From NCBI RefSeq assembly GCF_001591645.1, contig NZ_BCVH01000013.1, forward strand, positions 43,596 to 107,595: DNA of 64,000 nt, in the 5' to 3' direction. The notes under the pieces are model-generated. The model was given only the letters and a program-made list of their open reading frames with translations, did not search any database and had not been told where the DNA came from. Of this stretch, positions 52,395 through 61,790 are shown one piece after another (the first letter of the stretch is position 1; every line of letters begins with the position of its first letter). Source of the DNA: Robertmurraya korlensis NBRC 107688 (GTDB taxonomy: Bacteria > Bacillota > Bacilli > Bacillales > Cytobacillaceae). Made by a program: the position numbers and the translations under genes.

Positions 52395-55300
52395 ATGTCT
52401 ATTTTTACAAGATGGGCCTTTCGTAACAAAGCGGCTGTATCCATTCTTACGATCTTGGTCCTCGGCTTAGGGATCCTAAGCTACACAACATTACCTATGG
52501 AATTCTTTCCTGCAGCTGACCAGCCACAGGTTTCGGTTGTTGTACTAGGTCAAGGGTCAGACTCTGACACGATGGAAAAGCAAGTGACGAATCCAATGGA
52601 AACGGTACTCGAAGGAGTAAAAGGAAAAACAAATATCTTTTCTACTACAGGAGACGGATATTCAAAGCTTGATATCTTTTACGACTCCAAAACCAATATG
52701 AAGGATGCGAAGCTAGAGGTACAAGATGCACTGAGCACGCTTACCCTTCCACCAAACGTGTCAAAACCAAATATTATTCAACTAAATACGAATATGATTC
52801 CAATCTCACAGATTTCAATCACGTTCGAAGATGGATTAACGGCAGAAAATGTGGAGTTTGCTAAAAAAGAAATTGTTCCCGTTTTAAAAGATATTGATGG
52901 TATTGCTAATATACAAACCATGGGTGAAGCGACTTCCTATGTATCTGTGAAAATAGATAATGCAAAGCTGGCACAAACTCAGGTTCCATTTCAAACCATC
53001 ATGACCGTGTTACAGGGACAGAATTCATCGATGGCTGTAGGCGAGCAAACGATTGATGGTAAATCAAGTAATATTAAAGTGATTGGCAGTATCGATAGTC
53101 TGGATGAATTAAAAAACCTACAAGTATCTCCAGGGGTAAGTTTAAAAGATATCGCAACTGTTGATAAACAAGAACCCAATGATACGTTGAATCACATTAA
53201 TGGGGAAGATGGTCTTTTCCTAATAGTGACAAAGGATAGTGCATCCAATGCCGTATCCATCAGTAAAGAGCTCGATAAATCAATTAAGGAGCTGAACGAG
53301 AAGTTTAGCCAATCAGAGACAACAGTGGTTTTAGACTTAACCGATATGGTTGAAAACTCTGTACACACAATGATGAAGGAAGTGTTACTTGGAGCATTGT
53401 TTGCAACGATTGTGATTATGCTTTTTCTAAGAAACATTCGTTCGACCTTTATTACAATTGTGTCTATCCCATTGTCCCTAGCTTTTACATTATTCCTCCT
53501 GTCACGCTCAGGAATTACACTTAATGTTCTAACTTTAGGGGGAGTGGCAGTAGCAGTTGGTCGTTTAGTAGACGATAGTATCGTAGTGATCGAAAATATA
53601 TTCCGTAAAATGCAAAAAGAAAAATTCTCAGTACCTTTAGTAATAGAGGCAACAAAAGAAGTAGGAACAGCCATCACATCTTCAACCTTAACAACCGTGG
53701 CAGTATTTCTACCTATCGGTCTTGTAAGTGGGTCACTTCAGGATATCATGCTTCCATTTGCCTTAACGATTACCTATTCCCTGCTCGCTTCATTAGTCGT
53801 AGCCTTAACGGTTGTTCCACTTATGAGCGCAGGCCTGCTGAAAAATACAAAGCTGCCAGAACATAAGCCATCGGTAAAATTCATTAAGCTAGTAACTTGG
53901 TCACTCAATCATAAATGGGCAGTCCTCCTCCTAGCACTATTTGTTTTTGCTGGATCGATTGTAACCTATGTAACGCTGCCGAAAGGTGCCATGGATAACT
54001 CAAGCTCCGATTTCATCGTGGCCAATCTAACGTACCCGAATAATACCCCTATTGACGAGGTAAAGGAAGGCTCTCTCAAACTAGAGAAATTTATTCTTAA
54101 ACAAGAAGAGGTTGAACATAACTTTACTCAAATGGGGAATTCTGCGGAAGCTGCTCAATACGGGGATGTAAAATCACCTACAGCAACCAGCTTTTCTATT
54201 ATTCTTAAAGATAAAAATGATACAGATCGCATGATCAAACTGATTGAAGGTGAAAAAGAGAATTATAGTGATGCCCAGCTTACGGTTTCAGCTAGTTCGA
54301 TGATGTCTGGCTCTTCTTCCCAAGTCACGATCGATGTGATGGGTAATTCCTTAACAAATCTAGAAGAAACAGCTTTAAAAGTGAAGGATGAGATTTCGGG
54401 AATTGATGGTGTTGAAAAAGTTTCTACCAATTTTGAAGAAAAGAAAACAGTCTTTTCACTTGAAGTGGACTCCAGTAAAGTAAACTCTGAACAAACCGCT
54501 CAAAGTTTGGCTGCCATGCTGAATGCTATGCCAATTGGTATGATACAACTAGAAGAACAAGACACGCCTGTATTATTGGAACCAATATTATCTCCATCTA
54601 CAGCTGATGAGATTAATGATATCCCTGTTATGACTCAAACGGGTTTAGTCCCTGTTTCTGAGGTTGCTTCGATTACGAAACGCGAAGAATCAACGAGTGT
54701 TTTTCATAAAGATGGAGACCAATATGTTCGAGTAACTGCAAATATTGATTCTGCACGCATTTCTGAAATCTCAAAAGAAATGAATGAAGCTATATTTGGT
54801 GTTCAGGGAAATGGTGGAATCAAACTATCTGATGATGTAGAAATTTTTGTTGGAGGTGCTAGTGTTCAACAAGCGGATGACTTCTCTGATTTATTTATGA
54901 CCATGATTGTTTCCATCGGAGCAGTTTTCTTAATCATGGTGATTACTTTCAAAACAGTAAGAGCTCCTATCGCTATTTTATTCTCCCTTCCACTTGCAGC
55001 GATTGGTGCTGTGCTTGGACTAGTGATTAGCCGAATTCCTGTGGATGTAACGGCTCTCTTGGGTGCCCTTATGTTGATTGGTATCGTTGTCACGAATGCG
55101 ATTGTATTGTTAGACCGTATTAAACAAAACGAACAAACCATGATCATTCGGGAAGCGATTGTAGAAGCTACTGCAACGAGAATGCGCCCGATTTTAATGA
55201 CAGCTGTTGCAACCATTTGTGCCATGCTCCCTCTTCTGTTTAAAAAGGCAGAGACAGGTGCCCTTGTGTCCCAAAGCTTAGCTGTAGTTGTTATTGGGGG

Positions 55301-55421
55301 ATTAGCAGCAGCAACCCTACTTACTCTTGTGGTTATACCGGTGATTTATGAGCTTTTACATTTTAAAAAGTCTAAGAAACAACGAACTCAATTAGCAAAC
55401 GAACAAAGTATAGAAGTATAG
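52395..55421 (+). CDS. RND-family efflux pump (AcrB/SwrC type)
   Basis: 1008 residues from ATG 52395 (AGAGGGGAAATTTTACA before it); the frame's earlier ATG at 52353 has no ribosome site. Two halves, each with one helix, a large outer loop and then five to six helices. Helix 4 has VGRLVDDSIVVIENIFRKMQ near 390-409 (the proton-relay aspartates) and the second half has GIVVTNAIVLLDRIKQNEQ near 899-917. In Gram-positive cells such pumps (B. subtilis SwrC) export surfactin-like lipopeptides or antimicrobials without an outer-membrane partner. Convergent with the MMPL gene. Confidence 0.9.
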   Translation: MSIFTRWAFRNKAAVSILTILVLGLGILSYTTLPMEFFPAADQPQVSVVVLGQGSDSDTMEKQVTNPMETVLEGVKGKTNIFSTTGDGYSKLDIFYDSKTNMKDAKLEVQDALSTLTLPPNVSKPNIIQLNTNMIPISQISITFEDGLTAENVEFAKKEIVPVLKDIDGIANIQTMGEATSYVSVKIDNAKLAQTQVPFQTIMTVLQGQNSSMAVGEQTIDGKSSNIKVIGSIDSLDELKNLQVSPGVSLKDIATVDKQEPNDTLNHINGEDGLFLIVTKDSASNAVSISKELDKSIKELNEKFSQSETTVVLDLTDMVENSVHTMMKEVLLGALFATIVIMLFLRNIRSTFITIVSIPLSLAFTLFLLSRSGITLNVLTLGGVAVAVGRLVDDSIVVIENIFRKMQKEKFSVPLVIEATKEVGTAITSSTLTTVAVFLPIGLVSGSLQDIMLPFALTITYSLLASLVVALTVVPLMSAGLLKNTKLPEHKPSVKFIKLVTWSLNHKWAVLLLALFVFAGSIVTYVTLPKGAMDNSSSDFIVANLTYPNNTPIDEVKEGSLKLEKFILKQEEVEHNFTQMGNSAEAAQYGDVKSPTATSFSIILKDKNDTDRMIKLIEGEKENYSDAQLTVSASSMMSGSSSQVTIDVMGNSLTNLEETALKVKDEISGIDGVEKVSTNFEEKKTVFSLEVDSSKVNSEQTAQSLAAMLNAMPIGMIQLEEQDTPVLLEPILSPSTADEINDIPVMTQTGLVPVSEVASITKREESTSVFHKDGDQYVRVTANIDSARISEISKEMNEAIFGVQGNGGIKLSDDVEIFVGGASVQQADDFSDLFMTMIVSIGAVFLIMVITFKTVRAPIAILFSLPLAAIGAVLGLVISRIPVDVTALLGALMLIGIVVTNAIVLLDRIKQNEQTMIIREAIVEATATRMRPILMTAVATICAMLPLLFKKAETGALVSQSLAVVVIGGLAAATLLTLVVIPVIYELLHFKKSKKQRTQLANEQSIEV

Positions 55422-55432
55422 AAGCATAAAAC

Positions 55433-55467
55433 AAAGCCAGTCACTGAAATTTGTGTGACTGGCTTAC
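55433..55467. terminator. Bidirectional terminator between the RND and MMPL genes
   Basis: AAGCCAGTCAC pairs perfectly with GTGACTGGCTT around TGAAATTTGT, with A and T bases on the flanks. Confidence 0.8.
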
Positions 55468-55474
55468 TTTATCC

Positions 55475-57580
55475 CTATTGCCCTTTTTGCAAAGACGAAT
55501 CTTTTTCAAACAAAACAAGCAGTGCTGGTAATAAAATCCCTCTTATTAAGAAGGTGTCTAATAAAATTCCTACCGCCACAATAAATCCAAAGACGAATAA
55601 TAGTTGAATCGGTTGAGTCATTAACACGGCAAAGGTGGCAGCAAGAATGATTCCCGCGGAAGAAATCACACCGCCAGTATTGGCAACAGCAATTTCAACT
55701 GCTTTCTTGACTGGGTGAGTTTTCCTTTCTTCCATAAACCTTGAAATAAGAATGATATTATAATCAATTCCTAACGCCACTAAGAAGACGAAGGAGTAAA
55801 GCGGGACACGGTTACTAACCGTATCAATATCAAAAAATAGGTTTGTTAGGAACATCCCTAACCCAACAGCAGCCAGGAACGATAATAAAATGGTCCCCAT
55901 CATATATAAAGGTAGCTTGAACGACTTTGTCATTACAATGAGCATAGCAAAGATGAGAATGGACTCTAACAGAACAATGACGACGAGGTCTCTGTTATTC
56001 GTTGCACGATCGTCAATTCGATTGGCTGTTTCGCCAGCGAAATAAAGCTCACCCTCAAGACCTGCATCCCTTACTATTTTCTGGGAATTGTCTCTTGTTT
56101 TATCCAACGCATCCATCGTTTCACTATCATATGGACTTTCTGTATAGGTAAGCGTAAATTGAACCACTTTTTGGTCTTCTGCTACACCACTTGGACGAAC
56201 ACTACTAACAAGTGGTTGTTTCTGCAGTTCTTTCATGATTGCGTCCTGCTGCTCTATCGTGACTTGCTCCGAAGCTTCTAACAAGACCGTTGTTGGAGCT
56301 AAATCTCCCTTTTCAAACTTTTCTTCTAATATCTCATACCCTATCCTAGATGGCATATCCTCTGGAAAGGACTTCATCGTATCAAACTCGTACTTTAGAT
56401 TGAACATATTTAATGCCGATACCATCAAGATAATCCCAATTGCTACCGTTGAAACAACTGGCTTCTTCACTACACTACGGCCAATTTTACTCCAGAAAGA
56501 ATTTCCTTTAACTGATTCCTCCCCAACTCTAGGAATCTTAGGCCAGAACGATTTTCTTCCGAATAGGGTAAAAAGGGCAGGAACTAGTGTGACCGAAGCT
56601 ATCATAATAATAAGCATTGCCGTTGCAAAAATAGGTGCAAAATTTCGGTAATCCCCAAATTCTGCGAAGAATAATACCAACATCGCAGCAAGGACTGTAC
56701 CACCAGAGAAGAAAACTGGTAATCCCGTCTCCCTCATTGCTTCTCTCATGGCTTCATGCTTACTATCGTACGTTTTCAATTCCTCTCGATAGCGAGAAAA
56801 GACAAATAATGAATAATCAATGACGGCTGCAAATAATAAAATCGTCATGATTGAAAATGTTTGGCTGTTAATAAGTAAACCCGCTTTCCCCATTAAACCA
56901 AGCACTTGATTCACCACTTCATATACAAATGCAGCAGCAAGAAGTGGGATGAAAGCTAGTAGTGGTGAACGGTAGATCACTATTAACAATATAAGGATAA
57001 GGCCAACAGTTGACAAAAGGAGTACAACATCTGCTCGCGAGAACAAATCAAGAGCGTCGACCGCAATACCAGCAGGTCCAGTTATCGTTAACGTTAAATC
57101 CGTAGATTCCTCAACAATATCCAACATCTCTTCTTGAGAGGCCCGCATCTCTTTCGCTTCAAAGCCAGCCTCAAAAGTGACTGGCAGGATAACAGTGCTT
57201 TTATCTTCTGAAAAGAAGCTTGCTGTGGCTTGTGGTGGCAAAGTAGTTATTGGAACAATGTCCTTAACCCCCTCTACCTTTTCAACCTGCATGATAAATG
57301 ACCCTAATTCAGATACATTCACTTCTTTATCATCACTTGATTGAAATACGAGGATCGCCGGTATTCCGTCATTGTCTTTAAAATATTGATCAAGTTTATT
57401 CTGAGCAATAACTGACTTTGCATCACTAGGTAATGAAGTAATATTGGATGATTCATAATCCTTTGCACTTGGTGCAAGTATGGCAAGAAGGACTGTTACT
57501 ATGACCCAAAGACCTAATGTAACCCAAGTTCCTTTTCTGGTGGAAACTCGATCAGTAATTCTCTTGAGTATTGATTTCAT
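55475..57580 (-). CDS. MMPL-family transporter (YdfJ type)
   Basis: 701 residues with 12 membrane helices in two halves and outer loops at about 40-165 and 395-520. Helix 4-5 wording FAAVIDYSLFVFSRYREEL near 254-272 and the matching FLVALGIDYNIILISRFMEER near 594-614 are the MMPL proton-relay sites (D-Y pairs). It belongs to the RND superfamily and exports lipids or hydrophobic drugs. The tetR gene lies directly upstream on the same strand, with two operator-like palindromes between them. Confidence 0.9.
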   Translation of the reverse strand: MKSILKRITDRVSTRKGTWVTLGLWVIVTVLLAILAPSAKDYESSNITSLPSDAKSVIAQNKLDQYFKDNDGIPAILVFQSSDDKEVNVSELGSFIMQVEKVEGVKDIVPITTLPPQATASFFSEDKSTVILPVTFEAGFEAKEMRASQEEMLDIVEESTDLTLTITGPAGIAVDALDLFSRADVVLLLSTVGLILILLIVIYRSPLLAFIPLLAAAFVYEVVNQVLGLMGKAGLLINSQTFSIMTILLFAAVIDYSLFVFSRYREELKTYDSKHEAMREAMRETGLPVFFSGGTVLAAMLVLFFAEFGDYRNFAPIFATAMLIIMIASVTLVPALFTLFGRKSFWPKIPRVGEESVKGNSFWSKIGRSVVKKPVVSTVAIGIILMVSALNMFNLKYEFDTMKSFPEDMPSRIGYEILEEKFEKGDLAPTTVLLEASEQVTIEQQDAIMKELQKQPLVSSVRPSGVAEDQKVVQFTLTYTESPYDSETMDALDKTRDNSQKIVRDAGLEGELYFAGETANRIDDRATNNRDLVVIVLLESILIFAMLIVMTKSFKLPLYMMGTILLSFLAAVGLGMFLTNLFFDIDTVSNRVPLYSFVFLVALGIDYNIILISRFMEERKTHPVKKAVEIAVANTGGVISSAGIILAATFAVLMTQPIQLLFVFGFIVAVGILLDTFLIRGILLPALLVLFEKDSSLQKGQ

Positions 57581-57605
57581 GGTTTTCTCCCCTTAATTTA
57601 AATTT

Positions 57606-57689
57606 AAGTGACACAAGTGTAACTTAAACTAAAAATAAAAACACAATTGCCACCCTTATTATCAAGCGTAAGTGACAGTTGTGTCAATT
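57606..57689. promoter_or_regulatory. Pair of 20-bp palindromes, candidate TetR operators
   Basis: AAGTGACACAAGTGTAACTT (57606-57625) and AAGTGACAGTTGTGTCAATT (57670-57689) are both near-palindromes and share AAGTGACA plus TGTMAMTT. They flank the MMPL promoter region, with the second overlapping the tetR stop. Two such sites in one short gap strongly suggest binding by the neighbouring regulator. Confidence 0.65.
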
Positions 57690-58263
57690 ATGAATGTGCA
57701 AACATTCCTTTACTAATGATTTCCTTTATGGATTCTACCCAAACGGACTTCGGAATACCAAAATGATTAGGAATAGCGATAGACTGAAATATTAATCCAA
57801 GCATGACACTATCCGGAATATGCTCCTTAAGCTTCCTCTCTTTTTTTCCAAGTGAAATAAAACTTTGTAAATAGTGATACATTTCTAACGGTAGCTTTTC
57901 CAACCGTTCTTTACTCACTTTCGCTTTGTCATTTGAACTAGATCCCATTTGCTGGACGACCGAAATGAGTTGATGAACCTCTGCTTTATCAAAAATAAGC
58001 TTCATAAGGAAATCAAACTGGGCTTCAAAGTCTCCTTGATTTTCTATCTGAGCTAAATCCCCAATAAATAACTGCATTTCAAACAACATAAAATCTGTTA
58101 TTAACTCATCTTTGTTCTCGTAATATTTATATAAAGCTCCTCTAGATATATCAAGTTGTTCCGCTAGAAGACCGAAATGAAACCCTTCATATCCATGTTG
58201 AAGAAGCATTTTCTTTACTAACCGAAACAGTTCTTCATTGGAAAATTTCCGTTCACGTGCCAT
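57688..58263 (-). CDS. TetR/AcrR-family regulator of the MMPL gene
   Basis: 191 residues. The N-terminal helix-turn-helix (about 10-55, HFGLLAEQLDISRGALYKYYENKDELI) is typical for TetR. The helical C-terminal part (about 65-190) would bind a drug or lipid. It lies upstream of the pump on the same strand and probably represses it through the palindromes in the gap, being released by pump substrates. Its own promoter lies before 58263. Confidence 0.87.
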   Translation of the reverse strand: MARERKFSNEELFRLVKKMLLQHGYEGFHFGLLAEQLDISRGALYKYYENKDELITDFMLFEMQLFIGDLAQIENQGDFEAQFDFLMKLIFDKAEVHQLISVVQQMGSSSNDKAKVSKERLEKLPLEMYHYLQSFISLGKKERKLKEHIPDSVMLGLIFQSIAIPNHFGIPKSVWVESIKEIISKGMFAHS

Positions 58264-58358
58264 AAGCTTTCACCTCTTCACTAATTATAATGAAACCTTA
58301 TGGAGGAAAAAAGGATTACTTTTCTTTGTGTACAGTTGTGGTGCTCAAAAACGACTAT

Positions 58359-58736
58359 TTAAAACTTATTTATCTCAATGTCCTTTTCATCATTTTTAAA
58401 AATCTCTTTGTTTTCATTTTCATCAGAAAATGGAGCAAATCCTGGTGGTGTGTCCGGAAATCCCCCATCCTTTTCCTGGCCACCTGACTGAATGAAAGGC
58501 AAAAGGTCTTGAATCAAGTTTGAGCCTTGAGCGATAAATTGCTTCCCTTTATTCATCACATCATCAGGGGAATGTCCAAGAAAAACGACCATGACTAGTC
58601 CAATGACAACAAATGGAAGTATCACTCGAAATACAGAGCGAACAATTGTAACGATTATAAAAATAAACACTATACCTATTATTAAAGTCACTAATTGATT
58701 ATTGGAATGGAAAAGCTCTTGCAAAAGCTCGTTCAT
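58359..58736 (-). CDS. Hypothetical membrane protein
   Basis: 125 residues. Two close hydrophobic segments (about 15-35 LVTLIIGIVFIFIIVTIVRS and about 36-54 ILPFVVIGLVMVVFLG) are followed by a soluble Gly/Asp/Pro-rich tail ending in a charged stretch. AGAGGTG lies before the ATG. Not recognised; tail probably outside or in the cytoplasm depending on the helix pair. Confidence 0.65.
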   Translation of the reverse strand: MNELLQELFHSNNQLVTLIIGIVFIFIIVTIVRSVFRVILPFVVIGLVMVVFLGHSPDDVMNKGKQFIAQGSNLIQDLLPFIQSGGQEKDGGFPDTPPGFAPFSDENENKEIFKNDEKDIEINKF

Positions 58737-58842
58737 AAAGACACCTCTTTAGGGAATAGTCTACTACCTTTATGAACGAATCCAATTACTTTTAAACCTA
58801 GGTTGTTTGACTTGTTAATATGGAGATATGAACCTTTCAAAG

Positions 58843-59541
58843 TCAATTCTTTAGTATAAAACACATAATACTGTTATCAGCATGAAAGTTCCAATCTACA
58901 AAAATATCTGCAACCGGCCGGCTAAAAATTTCTTCAAAATGTCCATTATGATGAAGGTATGATTTTTCTAATTCATCTTTAGTTACCATTAGAGTTTCCT
59001 CATATCCTTTAGCAATTAAGGACTTTTCAATCTCAATCAAAATACCTTCTCTTTTGACTAAATATACTTTGGGAGAAATGGAAAATGCATCGGTCATTTC
59101 CGGTTTCTTCTGCACGATAATGCTTATTCGATCTACCTCATTAATTAAGTTTTTCAAGATTGAGGTGTCTTCATTATTTACAAATGCCCCAGCTATATTT
59201 CTATCAAATTCAATGGCGATCATCCCTGTATTTTGATTATAATTCCAATCGTGGTACGCTGATTTCACATCAATCTCAAACTCGATTTCGAGCATTCCCT
59301 TTAGGTGATTTAAGACTTTATTCATAACTATTGTACGGGACATATCTATATTGTCTAAGTTCCCACTTTCAAGCAATACAGATTCCATGGGTGAAAGAAA
59401 CCCACGTATGTAGAGTACAAGAAATGGACCGTTAACAAATCCGAAACAAGAATCTGGACCACGCCCAAAATTCTTCCGTAACATTTTGCTGGTAAGGCTG
59501 CTTAGCTTCATAAGCTTTTCTTGAAGTGGTTCTGTAGACAT
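58843..59541 (-). CDS. Tandem MpsC (DUF2294) family protein, copy 1
   Basis: About 232 residues from ATG 59541 (GAGAGGGTAACTAGT before it); the frame to 59607 lacks a site. Two DUF2294 units, about 5-115 and 130-232. Each has the pattern P-x-n-G-x-L-x3-E-x2-L (GFLSPMESVLLESG; GILIEIEKSLIAKG) and ends in DWN (YHDWNYNQNTGM; FVDWNFHADNSI). Classic MpsC/YbcI is one such unit of about 120 residues, part of a cation-translocating system with MpsA and MpsB. Those partners are absent here. The double form next to a kinase suggests a signalling role (inference). Confidence 0.78.
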   Translation of the reverse strand: MSTEPLQEKLMKLSSLTSKMLRKNFGRGPDSCFGFVNGPFLVLYIRGFLSPMESVLLESGNLDNIDMSRTIVMNKVLNHLKGMLEIEFEIDVKSAYHDWNYNQNTGMIAIEFDRNIAGAFVNNEDTSILKNLINEVDRISIIVQKKPEMTDAFSISPKVYLVKREGILIEIEKSLIAKGYEETLMVTKDELEKSYLHHNGHFEEIFSRPVADIFVDWNFHADNSIMCFILKN

Positions 59542-59641
59542 ACTAGTTACCCTCTCTTTCAAATTTAAATATCCCAAAATCTTACTATGTCTCTTAAGGT
59601 TGCCCATTGCTTATGATTTTTATCTTTTCACCAAAACAAAA

Positions 59642-59668
59642 AAAGAAGTGGAGCTTTCGTCCACTTCT
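59642..59668 (-). terminator. Terminator after the second MpsC-family gene
   Basis: AGAAGTGGA and TCCACTTCT (59644-59668) form a perfect stem followed by TTTTTT on the minus strand. Confidence 0.88.
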
Positions 59669-59680
59669 CTCATTTTTCAA

Positions 59681-60370
59681 TCAATTTATTCTCCCAAAAA
59701 TGAAAATTATGTAATTTTTATTCTCCACATAGTCCCACATCATAAAAATATCTTCAATGGAACGGTTCAATGCTTCCTCAATAATCACTTTGTGCACCCA
59801 ATACCCATTTTTTATGTTTCGTACTTGGGTAAGTAACAGATCCGTTTCTCCTCTTTCATAAAGTAAGTTTTCAATTGGGAGCAATACACCTTTTAATTCA
59901 ATCGTATAGGAATTGGTAGGAGAAGGTACAGTTCGTAATGCAACCGGTAATTTGTGAAATCGAGCACCGACCGTTCGAATTACCTTGTTTATTCCTTCAC
60001 TACCCATTTTCTCTGTCTTTGTATCCACATTGACCGAATTTGAAACAAAAAGTAACAAACCTGAATTTGTATCATAATTCCAATCTTGATAAAAGGATTC
60101 AAATTGTACACCTAAAAGCTTAGACGATTCTTTTAAGAACTCTTCGGAGAGTGTACGAATAACGGAGGTTCGAAACTTTGCAATTAAATTGTATTGGTGA
60201 TTACCATATAGAATTTCTTCAGCAGGTGTCATAAAACTACGTATGTAAACGTAAAGCTTGTTTCCTTTTAATACGGCATAACACGTCTGAGGTCCTTTCC
60301 CGAATCCTCTCTTAAGCAGCTTGCTAAATGAACTACTGAGAGCATGCAAATCATCTTGCGTAGCTAGCAT
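59681..60370 (-). CDS. Tandem MpsC (DUF2294) family protein, copy 2
   Basis: 229 residues, same two-unit plan as its neighbour: about 5-110 (KRGFGKGPQTCYAVLKGNKL, SFMTPAEEILYGN, YQDWNYDTNSGL) and about 125-229 (KLPVALRTVPSPTNSYTIEL, GVLLPIENLLYERG, MMWDYVENKNYI). AAGGGGGATATGA precedes ATG 60370. The two proteins are clearly diverged paralogues, not recent duplicates. A terminator hairpin sits between a good promoter and this start. Role unknown; see the neighbouring kinase. Confidence 0.78.
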   Translation of the reverse strand: MLATQDDLHALSSSFSKLLKRGFGKGPQTCYAVLKGNKLYVYIRSFMTPAEEILYGNHQYNLIAKFRTSVIRTLSEEFLKESSKLLGVQFESFYQDWNYDTNSGLLLFVSNSVNVDTKTEKMGSEGINKVIRTVGARFHKLPVALRTVPSPTNSYTIELKGVLLPIENLLYERGETDLLLTQVRNIKNGYWVHKVIIEEALNRSIEDIFMMWDYVENKNYIIFIFGRIN

Positions 60371-60387
60371 TCATATCCCCCTTACAT

Positions 60388-60471
60388 AAATAAAAAGGCC
60401 TAACTTCTCAGGAAAGAAGTTAGGCCACGGTTAAGACGACTATATAATAGTTTCTACCATTTACCAATCAA
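60388..60471 (-). promoter_or_regulatory. Promoter followed by terminator-like leader hairpin before MpsC copy 2
   Basis: On the minus strand TTGATT (60466-60471), 16 bp, TATTAT (60444-60449) make a sigma-A promoter. RNA would start near 60437. GGCCTAACTTCT and AGAAGTTAGGCC (60397-60426) then form a perfect 12-bp hairpin followed by TTTTTATTT, which ends only 18 bp before the start codon. The hairpin may end the upstream kinase mRNA, or attenuate this gene, or both. Confidence 0.6.
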
Positions 60472-60601
60472 CAGAGTAAAATAAATAAAATTGTTATTTA
60501 TAAAAAAATAATCGCTTAAAAACTAATGACAGCAAGACATTAGACAAAGAGTATCATAACATTTCTCTCATCAGTTAACAAGATGAAATTTAAAATTCTA
60601 A

Positions 60602-61699
60602 CTAGTTCATTCTAGGCATAAATCGTACCTTAATACATGTACCTCCTGAATTACTCTTAATTAGAATGGTACCTTTATGCTCCTTTATAATCTGTTGACT
60701 AACAAGCATCCCTAAGCCTGTTCCGTTTTCTTTTGTAGTAAAAAAAAGCTCCCCTACCCGATCAAGAACTTCCTTTTGCATTCCACTTCCTTCATCTATA
60801 ATAGTTACCTCTATACTCAAATCAGTCAATACTCTGCCTTCAATATGAATATTTCCACCAGCAGGCATTGCTTCTATGGCATTTTTTATATAGTTAATAA
60901 ACACTTGTTTTAATTGATTATTATCTCCCATAAGTAGAGCGTTATCAAGATGATAATTTTTCAGTAGCTGAATATTGTTTAATAGTGCATGTGACTCCAT
61001 AAGGGTTACTACCTGATCAAGTAATAGCTGAATATTTACCTTTTCATACTTTTGTTTATTTGGCTTAGCTAGCACCATCAACTCTTTAAGGATGAGTTCT
61101 ATCCTCTCAATCTCCGAATCAATCACTCCGTAATAAATTTCATTACCTTCATATTCATCTTTTAATAACCTTAGGAACCCTTTTATGGCTGTAATTGGAT
61201 TACGGATCTCATGAGCGATTCCAGCTGCTAAGTGACCGGCAGTGGCGCGCTTTTCAGACAACTGAGCTAACTGATCAATCACCTCATTATTATCTTTTTT
61301 GATGATAGATGGTTCAAGAATAATATAGGAACCGATTAATTGGTCTTTCAAGTAAATCGGTAAGCTCGTAACTATCACATCGATAGTCTTGCGAGATTTC
61401 TCCATTATTCTCGATTCAAAGGTCATTCGTTTCCCTTGTGAAAACCCTTCAAAAAAGGAATGCTCTTCATTTAGTACTGCTGTATCGAATAGGTCTTTCA
61501 ATCCTAGCCGCTGCAAATGATTGGTTAAATAGCCAAAAAGGTCTTCACTAGGCTGGCTGGCATATTTAATATTTCCTTGCGAGCAGATAACCAAAAAGGT
61601 ATCCTTGCTCTTTGAGAGGATAGAAAAGTCTTTTTTTATGCTAGTATCAATGAATTCCTTTAATAAATTACTGTTATTCACATCACCAATATTAGCCAT
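60602..61699 (-). CDS. Soluble sensor histidine kinase (PAS, HisKA, HATPase)
   Basis: 365 residues, no membrane segment. A PAS domain (about 28-130) precedes the dimerisation domain with histidine 163 in GIAHEIRNPITAIKGF. The ATPase domain shows N box NYIKNAIEAMPAGG near 285-298, G1 DEGSGMQ, F box ELFFTTKENGTGLGM near 325-339. The H-box wording is that of Spo0-type kinases (KinA/KinE). No response regulator is adjacent, in keeping with a phosphorelay orphan that may feed Spo0F. It lies between thrS and two MpsC-like genes. Confidence 0.88.
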   Translation of the reverse strand: MANIGDVNNSNLLKEFIDTSIKKDFSILSKSKDTFLVICSQGNIKYASQPSEDLFGYLTNHLQRLGLKDLFDTAVLNEEHSFFEGFSQGKRMTFESRIMEKSRKTIDVIVTSLPIYLKDQLIGSYIILEPSIIKKDNNEVIDQLAQLSEKRATAGHLAAGIAHEIRNPITAIKGFLRLLKDEYEGNEIYYGVIDSEIERIELILKELMVLAKPNKQKYEKVNIQLLLDQVVTLMESHALLNNIQLLKNYHLDNALLMGDNNQLKQVFINYIKNAIEAMPAGGNIHIEGRVLTDLSIEVTIIDEGSGMQKEVLDRVGELFFTTKENGTGLGMLVSQQIIKEHKGTILIKSNSGGTCIKVRFMPRMN

Positions 61700-61747
61700 C
61701 AGGCAGGATACACTCCTTTCTCTATTTTTGATAAACCCATATAAAAA

Positions 61748-61790
61748 GCCACCATAAGCAATAGGAAAAAATCCTAATGCTTATGGTGGC
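61748..61790 (-). terminator. Terminator after thrS, within the leader of the kinase gene
   Basis: GCCACCATAAGCA-ATAGGA and TCCTA-ATGCTTATGGTGGC pair over about 19 bp, followed by TTTTTAT on the minus strand. It ends thrS. A promoter-like TTGAAA-N17-TAGTAT (61915-61920 and 61892-61897) lies upstream of it, so a kinase transcript from there would pass through it. Confidence 0.85.

Noticed and set aside
53192..53677. 161-codon minus-strand ORF within the RND pump gene
   Set aside because: Antisense shadow; the pump frame is uninterrupted with conserved proton-relay motifs.
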